This document shows, piece after piece, positions 56,836 to 64,000 of a stretch of DNA of 64,000 nt. The stretch lies in contig JAJPHO010000174.1 of NCBI GenBank assembly GCA_021325215.1, forward strand, positions 79,751 through 143,750, read 5' to 3'. The position numbers were made by a program, and so were the translations under genes. The notes under the pieces are model-generated. The model searched no databases and was not told the origin of the DNA. It saw only the letters and a list, made by a program, of their open reading frames with translations. The DNA comes from Alphaproteobacteria bacterium. Lineage in GTDB: Bacteria > Pseudomonadota > Alphaproteobacteria > Rhodospirillales > Magnetospirillaceae. Within the stretch, counting starts at the first letter, position 1. Each line of letters opens with the position of its first letter.

Positions 56836-58791
56836 TCAGAACTGCCAGAGCACGCGGACCATGCCGCTGACATCCTCGCCGTCCGCACGGCCCGCGGTGC
56901 CATCGACGTCGGCCACCACCGAGATCTGGCGGGTGGCCTGGACATTGATGCCGCCGCCGATCCGCGCCCAGTTCTGGCCGTTGCGCGGCAGCGAGGTGTC
57001 GATGGTCGCCTGCGGCAGGCTGGCCAGGCGGCTATAGACGTCGCGGCTGTTGGGCGCGAATTGATGGTCCCAATTGGCCCGCAGGGTCGGACGCCAGGTG
57101 ATGCCGCCGGTTTCGAAGGCCTTCGAGACCTGCACGCCGATCTGGCTGACCACCGAATTGAAGCCCTGGTCGTCGACTTCCTGATTGAGCGCGACGGCGC
57201 CGGTTTCGGTATAGGCGTTGATGTCGATGCGGGCATAGCGCAGTTCGGCGGTCGGACCGTAGGTCAGGTCGCCCTCATGGAACATGTAGCCGCCCTCGAG
57301 CTTGACGCCGAGATCGGTGCCGTTGGTCGAGCCCTGCGCCACCTGGCCGGCGACGTAAGTGTTGCGGTTCAGCTTGTCATAATCCTGATAGGCGTAGAAA
57401 CCCGACAGCGAACCGTACCAATTGTCGCCGAACAGGGCGCCGTAGACCGCCAGCGAATAGGTGCGGAGGTCGTCGTCGCCCATGCCGTCCTTGAGGGTGG
57501 TGCCGGTGGTGCCGAAGCCGGCCTGCAGACCGATCGCGACGCGGTCGCCGGCGCGCACGTCGGCGCCGGCCTGGACCGACCCATGGGTGTAGTTGAAGCC
57601 GGTCTCGGTGTCGCGGTCGCTGCGGTTACCCTCGCCGAAGCTGCCGCTGACGTAATAGGACACCGGGCTGTTCAGGTCGGCATGCGAGACCGCGCCGTTG
57701 GGACCGCTCAGCGTCAGGCCGCCGGCGCCCATCCACAGCGCGTTTACGCGGCTGGAGATCCCGTCGAAGATCTGCTGGGTGGCGATGTCGGCCATCTGGC
57801 CCTGGGCGCCGATCACCAGCGGCGCCTCGACCGTCGAGGTCACCGCCTGGGCGAACAGCTGCGAGATGCCGGTGGTCGGGTGCACCGAGTCCCAGAACAA
57901 ATGGCTGCTGGGATCGGAACAGACGCCGGCCGAGGTCAGGCAGGCCTGGGTGACGTTGGTGACGCCATATTTGCTCGGATTGGCCTGGATGTCGGAAAAC
58001 AGTCCGGCCGAGTCGATCAGATAGACATTGACGTGCAGCTGCTGGCCCAGCGAGCCCATGGCATTGGCCAGCGCGGTGTTGTGCGCGAAGGTCACCAGCG
58101 AACCGAGCTGGGCGGTCGAGGCGGAACCGTTGAGGCTGGGCGTGCCCCCGAGATTGGGCAGGGTCGGCACCACGAAGCTGCGGGCGCCGGCTTTGGCCAG
58201 GGCGGCGACGTCGGTGGTCAGGTTGGTGACGGTCGTCGTCACCTGCTGGGCGACGATGCCCTGGATCTGGCTGGTGCTGAGATTGGGTTGCGCGCCGATG
58301 GCCGTCGCCATGGCGAAATAGTCGTTGGCGCCGCCCCAAACCACATAGAGGCCCTTGCTGCTGACCGGCGCGCCGCTGGTGAGATAGGAACCGACCTGGC
58401 CCTGCACGCTGGTGTCGACCGGGAGGCTGTTGAGCAGCGGCGACAGATTGCCCCCGGAAACCGGTACGGCGCCGAGGGTCTCGTTCAGCTTGCCGCTATA
58501 GGCGCCGCCGACGGCGAAATCGAGGGTCGAGCTGGTGATGCCCAGCTTGGCGCCCAGCGTATCCGCATAGATCGGGCCGTTGCTGAAGCGGTAATTGTAA
58601 TAAGGCGGCACGGGCACGCCGGCGGTGCCGGGCGGGATCGTCGCCAGCACCGAGGCGGGAACGATCTTGGCGATATTGCCGGTATCGGACAGGCTGTCGC
58701 CGAAGACGACCAGGGACGAGAATTCTTGAGCGGAGGCCGCATGCGCGGCCAGGCTGAGGCACAAGGCGGTGCCTGCCAGGAATTTCTTCAT
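56836..58791 (-). CDS. GDSL-esterase autotransporter
   Basis: A 651-residue protein. Signal peptide 1-21; SGNH/GDSL domain with nucleophile Ser33 (FGDSLSDTGN), block II Gly95/96, Asn156 (GGANDYF), and Asp301/His304 (WDSVHPT). The C-terminal ~275 residues form an autotransporter beta-barrel ending in Phe (VRVLWQF). It should be displayed on the cell surface as a lipase/esterase, like EstA/EstP. Confidence 0.92.
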   Translation of the reverse strand: MKKFLAGTALCLSLAAHAASAQEFSSLVVFGDSLSDTGNIAKIVPASVLATIPPGTAGVPVPPYYNYRFSNGPIYADTLGAKLGITSSTLDFAVGGAYSGKLNETLGAVPVSGGNLSPLLNSLPVDTSVQGQVGSYLTSGAPVSSKGLYVVWGGANDYFAMATAIGAQPNLSTSQIQGIVAQQVTTTVTNLTTDVAALAKAGARSFVVPTLPNLGGTPSLNGSASTAQLGSLVTFAHNTALANAMGSLGQQLHVNVYLIDSAGLFSDIQANPSKYGVTNVTQACLTSAGVCSDPSSHLFWDSVHPTTGISQLFAQAVTSTVEAPLVIGAQGQMADIATQQIFDGISSRVNALWMGAGGLTLSGPNGAVSHADLNSPVSYYVSGSFGEGNRSDRDTETGFNYTHGSVQAGADVRAGDRVAIGLQAGFGTTGTTLKDGMGDDDLRTYSLAVYGALFGDNWYGSLSGFYAYQDYDKLNRNTYVAGQVAQGSTNGTDLGVKLEGGYMFHEGDLTYGPTAELRYARIDINAYTETGAVALNQEVDDQGFNSVVSQIGVQVSKAFETGGITWRPTLRANWDHQFAPNSRDVYSRLASLPQATIDTSLPRNGQNWARIGGGINVQATRQISVVADVDGTAGRADGEDVSGMVRVLWQF

Positions 58792-59070
58792 ATCGCTTCC
58801 CCAATATTATGTGCTTTTGGTTGGGAAAAATCTGGCACGGCATTTCTTGCGATTGCAATGGTTTTATTGCAACGCCCACAGCAAGACACAAATACTCGCC
58901 AGCAAATATCTGCGAAATCGAAGAGCAATTTTCACCGGCGCCGCAGAGCCATCCTATCCCTTGGCTTAATGAACGGGGAAAAGAGCTGCCGCCCCTCGCC
59001 GCTTGGTTTACTGTGGCAAGAGGCGTCTCACACAGGGATTCGACGCGAATACAGAGAGGGAGAAAGCGTT

Positions 59071-60435
59071 ATGACAAGCAGGTTGTCCTTGTCTCGTCTA
59101 TCGGTAGTAAGCGCGGGGCTCGCCGCAATTCTGTACCTTTCCGGCAACAGTATCGCCCATGCGGATACAGCGGCACCTAACGTCACTATTCTCCACTGCC
59201 CTGCCCTGATCGACACTGTGTCCGGCAAGCTACTGGGTAAGACCAGCGTGGTCATCGAGGGCGAGCGGGTACAGAAGCTGGTTCCCGACTTCATCTCGCA
59301 GGATGGCGCGACATTGGTCGAGCTGGCCGGCCAGACCTGCATGCCGGGCCTGATCGACGCCCATACCCATATCAGCGGCCAGATCTCGCCGACCGTCTAT
59401 ATGGACCGGCTGACCAAGCACGAGGCGACCTGGACCCTGCGGTCGACGGTGTTCGCCCAGCGCACCCTGCTGGCCGGCTTCACCACCATCCGTAATCTGG
59501 GCGACACCAATTACGAGACCGTCGCGCTGCGCGATTCGATCAATGGCGGCTGGGTGACCGGTCCGCGCATCTACACTGCCGGCCCGGCCATCGGCACCAC
59601 CGGCGGTCATGCCGATCCGAGCACCGGGCTGCGCTATGACCTGCAGGACCGCCCCGGCGAGGATGCCTCGATCATCAACGGCCCCGACCAGGCCTGGGCG
59701 GCGGTGCGCGAGCACTTCAAGCAGGGCGTCAACGTCATCAAGATCATGTCGACCGGCGGCGTGCTCGATCTGGGCGACAATGCCGATCATGTCGAGATGA
59801 CCGAAGACGAAATCCGCGCGGTGGTCACCGCCGCCAAGGATTACGGCTTCGTGGTCGGCGTGCACGCCCATAGCGCCGAAGGCATCCGCCGCGCCATCGT
59901 CGGCGGCGTCGACAGCATCGAGCACGGCACCTATATGGACGATGCCGACATCAAGCTGATGAAGGAACACGGCACCTGGTACGTGCCGACCGTCTATACC
60001 GGCCAATATGTCGCCGAGATCGCCAAGACCCCGGGCAAGCTGCCGCCGCAGGTCGCGGCCAAGGCGCTCGAAGTCGGCCCGCACATCTTCCAGACCCTGG
60101 GCAACGCCATCAAGGCCGGCGTCAAGATCGCCTATGGCACCGATGCCGGCGTCTATCCGCATGGCGATAATTGGAAGGACTTCCCGCTGCTGGTCAAAGC
60201 CGGCATGCAGCCGATCGACGCCATCCGCACCGCGACCGTCAACGCCGCCAAGCTGCTGCGCAAGGACAAGGAGCTGGGCGATGTCTCGGCCGGCAAATAT
60301 GCCGACGTGGTGGCGGTGCCGGGCAATCCGCTCGACGATATCGAGCTGATGGGCAAGGTCTCGTTCGTGATGAAGGCCGGTGTCGTCTACAAGCAGGATA
60401 GCAAGCCGGTCTTTCACCTCAGCACCAGCAATTAA
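59071..60435 (+). CDS. Secreted metal-dependent amidohydrolase
   Basis: A 454-residue protein with an export signal (residues ~10-32). Metal/catalytic motifs are DAHTHISG, KIMSTGGVLD (Lys to be carboxylated), HAHSAEG, SIEHGTYMDD and YGTDAGVYPHG. This fits the imidazolonepropionase/prolidase-like group (often dipeptide or N-acyl amino-acid hydrolases). The ATG at 59071 has GAGAGGGAGA upstream. A longer open frame reading back through the esterase locus is an artefact. Confidence 0.88.
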   Translation: MTSRLSLSRLSVVSAGLAAILYLSGNSIAHADTAAPNVTILHCPALIDTVSGKLLGKTSVVIEGERVQKLVPDFISQDGATLVELAGQTCMPGLIDAHTHISGQISPTVYMDRLTKHEATWTLRSTVFAQRTLLAGFTTIRNLGDTNYETVALRDSINGGWVTGPRIYTAGPAIGTTGGHADPSTGLRYDLQDRPGEDASIINGPDQAWAAVREHFKQGVNVIKIMSTGGVLDLGDNADHVEMTEDEIRAVVTAAKDYGFVVGVHAHSAEGIRRAIVGGVDSIEHGTYMDDADIKLMKEHGTWYVPTVYTGQYVAEIAKTPGKLPPQVAAKALEVGPHIFQTLGNAIKAGVKIAYGTDAGVYPHGDNWKDFPLLVKAGMQPIDAIRTATVNAAKLLRKDKELGDVSAGKYADVVAVPGNPLDDIELMGKVSFVMKAGVVYKQDSKPVFHLSTSN

Positions 60436-60446
60436 CCTGTCCCGGA

Positions 60447-60485
60447 CGCGACTGCGGCCGCGCGCTTCCGCCGGCCGCAGTCGCG
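60447..60485. terminator. Strong hairpin after the amidohydrolase gene
   Basis: Thirteen-bp perfect stem CGCGACTGCGGCC with its complement and a 13-nt loop. No T-tract follows, so termination efficiency is uncertain. The remaining ~175 bp to the next gene hold nothing else I can identify. Confidence 0.5.
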
Positions 60486-60662
60486 CAGGAGACATAGCTT
60501 TGCGCGGTAGCCCAGCCGGCCGGAGGCCGGCGCCCGGCGCTTGAGGGGCACATGAAATCCTGCTGTGGAAAATCCCCGACTTATCCACAGTGCCGCATAT
60601 TTTTTGGGGATAATTTGTTTTTTTCATCGTCATCATCGGAAAAGCCGATTAGGCTTCCCCCC

Positions 60663-61187
60663 ATGATGACGACCAAAAACGCCCTAATCCGGGGCTTCCT
60701 GATCGCCACCGCAGCCGCCGGGATGTTTCTCGGCGCCCCGGACTTCGCCCGGGCGGAAATGGTCAATTGCGTCCAGTTCGTGAAGAAGGTCTCGGCCGTT
60801 TCCCTGCGCGGAAACGCCTATGAATGGTGGGACGCCGCCAGCGGCACCTACGCCCGCGGCCACCGGCCCCAAAGCGGCGCCGTCATGGTGTTCTCCAAGA
60901 GCCATCATCTGCCTTTCGGCCATGTCGCCCTGGTTCAGAACCAGGTTGACGACCGTACCGTCCTGATCGACCATGCCAACTGGTCGCGCATCGGGGGGCA
61001 TAAAGGTCATGTCGAACGCTCGGTCCGTGTCGTCGACGTCTCGCAGAACAATGACTGGAGCCAGGTCCGCGTCTGGTATGCGGGCCTCGCCGATGTCGGC
61101 AATACGATCTACAACCTGCGCGGCTTCGTCTATCCCAACTCCCCGCCGGCTCATGTCGGCAAGCCGATCTATCTGCACGCGCGCTAA
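60663..61187 (+). CDS. Exported CHAP-domain peptidoglycan amidase/endopeptidase
   Basis: A 174-residue protein. Signal peptide (1-24, ARAEM). CHAP catalytic Cys in VNCVQFVKKVSAVSLRG and His in PFGHVALVQNQV; IDHANWSRIGG follows. Such proteins cut peptide crosslinks or release stem peptides. The Met at 60663/60666 is chosen to give a signal peptide. The 3' end overlaps the following MBL gene by 35 bp. Confidence 0.82.
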   Translation: MMTTKNALIRGFLIATAAAGMFLGAPDFARAEMVNCVQFVKKVSAVSLRGNAYEWWDAASGTYARGHRPQSGAVMVFSKSHHLPFGHVALVQNQVDDRTVLIDHANWSRIGGHKGHVERSVRVVDVSQNNDWSQVRVWYAGLADVGNTIYNLRGFVYPNSPPAHVGKPIYLHAR

Positions 61188-62097
61188 AGGCCTTCTGGCC
61201 GCGCTGCTCATCCTTTGCGCCGTACCGGCCTTCGCCGCCGACGATCTGTCGGTCGTCGTGCTCGGTTCCGGCGGCCCCGGCGCGGTCGGACGCGCCTCCT
61301 CCTCCTTTCTGGTGCTGCTCGACGGCACGCCGCGCATCCTGGTGGATGCCGGCCCCGGCTCTTTCGCCCGCCTCGGCGAGACCGGCCTGCCGTTCGGCGC
61401 CGTCGACACCATCCTGCTGACCCATCTGCACGCCGATCACGCCGGAGAATTGCCCGGGCTGGTCAAAGCGCGCGCCGTCGCGGTGCGCTCGGACATCACA
61501 TTTCGGGTGTTCGGACCGCGGGGACACGCCGCCGGTTCCGACGCCGCCTATTTCCCGTCCACCAGCCGCCTGATCGACTTGCTGTTCGGCAAACAGGGCG
61601 CGTTCAGCTATCTGACCGACTTCTCCGGCCATATCGATTTCTCGGTGAAGGACCTGGCCGCCACGCCGGTCAAGGGCGCCAAGCCCGAATCGATCCTGTC
61701 CGAGAACGGCCTCGAGATCCACGCCATCCCCGGCCATCACCGCGACGCGCCGGCGGTGATCTACCGCATCGACTATCGCGGCCACAGCGTCACCTTCACC
61801 GGCGACATCGATTCCAATGGCTGGCCGGATCTGGAAACGATCGCCAAAGGCACGAACCTGCTGGTGTTCAACACGGTGGTACTCGATCCGCCGGCCGCGC
61901 CGCCGATCCTCTATACGCTGCACACGGCGCCCACGGACATCGGACGTATCGCCAAGGACACCGGCGCCGGCAAAGTGCTGCTGGCCCATCTGTCGCCCGC
62001 CACCGACGGCAACCGCGCCGATGTCGAGGCCTCGATCCGCAAATCCTATGCCGGGCCGATCACCTTTGCCGAGGATAAGGCGAGGATCGACCCGTGA
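61153..62097 (+). CDS. Exported MBL-fold hydrolase (arylsulfatase/AtsA-like)
   Basis: A 314-residue protein from ATG 61153: MSASRSICTRAKGLLAALLI..., VPAFAADDL gives a signal peptide. VVVLGSGGPG and THLHADHAGELPGL are the metal site; FTGDIDSNGW and HLSPAT complete it. The start lies 35 bp inside the CHAP gene, so the two are translationally coupled. Confidence 0.8.
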   Translation: MSASRSICTRAKGLLAALLILCAVPAFAADDLSVVVLGSGGPGAVGRASSSFLVLLDGTPRILVDAGPGSFARLGETGLPFGAVDTILLTHLHADHAGELPGLVKARAVAVRSDITFRVFGPRGHAAGSDAAYFPSTSRLIDLLFGKQGAFSYLTDFSGHIDFSVKDLAATPVKGAKPESILSENGLEIHAIPGHHRDAPAVIYRIDYRGHSVTFTGDIDSNGWPDLETIAKGTNLLVFNTVVLDPPAAPPILYTLHTAPTDIGRIAKDTGAGKVLLAHLSPATDGNRADVEASIRKSYAGPITFAEDKARIDP

Positions 62098-62100
62098 TGC

Positions 62101-62958
62101 TCAGCGCCAGGCGGTCATGAGCCGGGCGCGCGTCGACAGCCCGTCTTTGCGCTGGAACAGATAGCGCTTGTTCAGCATCTCCGGCAGCAGCGCCTCGGCG
62201 CGGGAGAAACCGGCCTCAATCAGACGGTTCTTCAAGGTTTCCGGGTCGAAGGCCGAAATCCACGGCTCTCCCGCCTCGGCGACGCGCTGCATGATCATCT
62301 CGGTGACCGCCCGTTCGACCGGATTCAACTGATCGAGCGGCACGCGGAAATCGAACGTGACCGAGCTGCCGGCCGGCAAGCTGGCGATCCAGCGCAGCGT
62401 GTCGTAGACCGCCTCCTCGCGCAGATACATGGTCACGCCCAGCCAGGAGAAGCAGGTCGGCGCGGCGCGGTCGAAGCCGGCGGCGGCGAGACCGTCGGCC
62501 AGCGTGCCGCCTTCCTCGAAGTCGACCGACGCGAAGGTCAGGCCGTCCGGCACGGCGATGCCGGCCCTGGCCAGGCACTCGCGCTTCCAGGCCTGGGTCG
62601 AGGGATGGTCGATCTCGAAAACACGCAACTCGGGGAACGGATTGCGATAGGCGAAGGTGTCGAGGCCGGCGCCCAGCACGACATATTGCCGCACGCCGTC
62701 CGCCACCGCGCGGGCCAGTTCGTCTTCGGCGACCCGGCTGCGCACGATCAGCGAAGCGCGCAGGCCGCGGGAAATCTGGTCGTTATGAGCAAAGGGATCG
62801 GCCCGCATCGCCGCTTCGGCTTCCGGCCCGAGGATGGCCAGGGCCAGCGGATCGTCGAACACGATCGGATCGTCGAGCAGCCGGTGCGCCGCGCGCACGG
62901 TGGCGACCCGCAAAGCGGTGCCGCTGGGCGTTCCTCTTCTGACGATATTGCCGGACAT
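62101..62958 (-). CDS. Class I SAM-dependent methyltransferase (TIGR00027/LCM-like)
   Basis: A 285-residue protein. QYVVLGAGLDTFAYRNPFPE, RVFEIDHPSTQAWKRECLA and FSWLGVTMYLREEAVYDTLR are the signatures of the leucine-carboxyl-methyltransferase-like family. The natural substrate is unknown. It is convergent with the MBL gene (3-bp gap). Confidence 0.88.
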   Translation of the reverse strand: MSGNIVRRGTPSGTALRVATVRAAHRLLDDPIVFDDPLALAILGPEAEAAMRADPFAHNDQISRGLRASLIVRSRVAEDELARAVADGVRQYVVLGAGLDTFAYRNPFPELRVFEIDHPSTQAWKRECLARAGIAVPDGLTFASVDFEEGGTLADGLAAAGFDRAAPTCFSWLGVTMYLREEAVYDTLRWIASLPAGSSVTFDFRVPLDQLNPVERAVTEMIMQRVAEAGEPWISAFDPETLKNRLIEAGFSRAEALLPEMLNKRYLFQRKDGLSTRARLMTAWR

Positions 62959-63072
62959 GATCCGCCCCCTGGTGATGCGGGCCTCTCGTAAGAGTCCCGC
63001 ATCACCAGGACTCTATACGTGGCCTTCGCCTCCGGCTCCGGCCCGCTCAAACGCCGCGCGGGCTCGGTGCAC

Positions 63073-63102
63073 AAAAAAAGCCCGGAGATTTCTCTCCGGG
63101 CT
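63073..63102 (-). terminator. Rho-independent terminator after rpsI
   Basis: Stem AGCCCGGAGA/TCTCCGGGCT with a 4-nt loop; on the minus strand a T7 tract follows. It ends the rplM-rpsI operon. Confidence 0.95.
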
Positions 63103-63126
63103 CTTTCGTTCGTTCTGCCTGTTCGC

Positions 63127-63600
63127 TTAGCGCTTCGAGAACTGGAAGGAACGGCGGGCCTTGGCCTTACCGTACTTCTTACGCTCGACGACGCGGCTGT
63201 CGCGGGTCAGGAAGCCGCCGGCCTTCAGCGGGCTGCGCAGGGCAGGCTCGAAGAAGGTCAAAGCGCGCGAGATGCCGTGACGCACGGCACCCGCCTGGCC
63301 CGACAGACCACCACCGGCAACGGTGGCGACCACGTCGAACTGGTCGATGCGGCTGGCAACTTCGAAGGGCTGGTTGATCAGCATGCGCAGAACCGGGCGG
63401 GCGAAGTAAACTTCGAGGGCACGGCCATTGACGATGATCTTGCCGCTGCCGGGCTTGACCCAGACGCGGGCGACGGCGTTCTTGCGCTTGCCGGTCGCAT
63501 AGGAGCGGCCCTGCGAGTCCTTCTTGGGCTCGCGGACGGGAGCGGCGGCCGAGACCGAAGCGGTCTGCAGGTTAGCCAGGGCGCTGAAATCTTCAGCCAT
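63127..63600 (-). CDS. rpsI: 30S ribosomal protein S9
   Basis: A 157-residue protein. [38 protein letters not shown] and the basic tail [17 protein letters not shown] ending in Arg are the S9 hallmarks. An N-terminal extension of ~27 residues is usual in alphaproteobacteria. It lies 4 bp after rplM. Confidence 0.98.
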   Translation of the reverse strand: MAEDFSALANLQTASVSAAAPVREPKKDSQGRSYATGKRKNAVARVWVKPGSGKIIVNGRALEVYFARPVLRMLINQPFEVASRIDQFDVVATVAGGGLSGQAGAVRHGISRALTFFEPALRSPLKAGGFLTRDSRVVERKKYGKAKARRSFQFSKR

Positions 63601-63604
63601 GGAA

Positions 63605-64000
63605 TTACGCGCTCCTCTTGTTCTTCGGGTTCATGCCGGCAACATCCAGCACTTCCGGCGACTGCGCGGCATGCGGATGCTCGGTGCCGGCATAGACGCG
63701 CAGATTGCGCATCTGGGCGCGGCCCAGCGGACCGCGGGTGATCATGCGCTCAACCGCCTTGGTGATGACGCGCTCGGGGAAGCGGCCGCCCAGCAGGGCG
63801 CCCATGGTACGGCCCTTGATGCCGCCCGGGTGACCGGTGTGCCAGTAGAAGACCTTGTCGGTCAGCTTGCGGCCGGTCAGCTTCACCTTCTCGGCATTGA
63901 TGACGATGACATTGTCACCGCAATCCATGTGCGGGGTGTAAGTGGTCAGGTGCTTGCCGCGCAGGCGCATCGAAATGACGCTGGCGAGACGGCCGAGAAC
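63605..64000 (-). CDS. rplM: 50S ribosomal protein L13, 5' partial
   Basis: The frame remains open to the window edge, with [17 protein letters not shown] before the internal Met at 63970. [36 protein letters not shown] and [20 protein letters not shown] identify L13. About 131 residues are visible; the first ~20-25 are outside the window. Confidence 0.97.
   Translation of the reverse strand, partial: VLGRLASVISMRLRGKHLTTYTPHMDCGDNVIVINAEKVKLTGRKLTDKVFYWHTGHPGGIKGRTMGALLGGRFPERVITKAVERMITRGPLGRAQMRNLRVYAGTEHPHAAQSPEVLDVAGMNPKNKRSA

Noticed and set aside
57061..59070. Long plus-strand open frame extending the amidohydrolase upstream to 1124 residues
   Set aside because: It is the antisense of the autotransporter gene; the true start at 59071 has a Shine-Dalgarno and a signal peptide.

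Overview
The window is GC-rich DNA from an alphaproteobacterium. Supporting points are the ssb/uvrA, gyrA-coaD-cyclophilin and rplM-rpsI genes, an alphaproteobacterial LexA box (GAAC-N7-GAAC) between ssb and uvrA, and a dmeR-dmeF pair with a C-tract operator. I cannot name the genus.

About half of the window (1-30.9 kb) is foreign DNA stacked at the 3' end of a tRNA-Lys(UUU) gene (30845-30920, minus). A perfect 47-bp direct repeat of the tRNA 3' half occurs at 6611-6657 and 30843-30889 and brackets a 24.3-kb prophage. Left of 6611 lies part of a second element. It has a TOPRIM/RecA-like primase-helicase cut by the window edge, a small XRE module, and a prohead protease-major capsid fusion gene. 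No tail or terminase gene is visible in it.

The prophage reads from its right end as follows. A GTG-start tyrosine integrase overlaps an excisionase-like gene. A rightward operon of six unrecognised small early genes (27.6-29.5 kb) precedes them. A switch region (26.0-27.6 kb) has three XRE/Cro-type regulators and three copies of a 21-bp operator. A long leftward operon of overlapping small genes ends in a DnaG-type primase and an SF3-like helicase, with iteron-like repeats just beyond. Late genes follow: baseplate J, gp48-like, tail fibres, endolysin, holin, and a lipoprotein/lipase/nuclease cassette. A BrnT-BrnA toxin-antitoxin pair sits beside the left att site. No terminase, portal, capsid or tail-tube genes are present. 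The baseplate J gene lacks its N-terminus and is joined at about 17.71 kb to the start of an unrelated gene, so the prophage looks headless after a large internal deletion.

The chromosomal half (30.9-64 kb) opens with a CMD-family protein, two cyclophilins, coaD and gyrA. A 16-kb block follows: a hybrid histidine kinase, dmeRF, an MBL hydrolase, a PAS protein, STAS and REC-PP2C-HATPase partner-switching proteins, two paralogous chemoreceptors, a periplasmic trehalase, a periplasmic binding protein, an MHS-type transporter and a TauE/SafE permease. Then come ssb and uvrA (divergent, SOS box between), an MgtC-like membrane protein whose C-terminus was altered by a 25-bp tandem duplication, a GDSL-esterase autotransporter, a secreted amidohydrolase, a CHAP protein, a second exported MBL hydrolase, a class I methyltransferase, and rpsI with partial rplM at the right edge.
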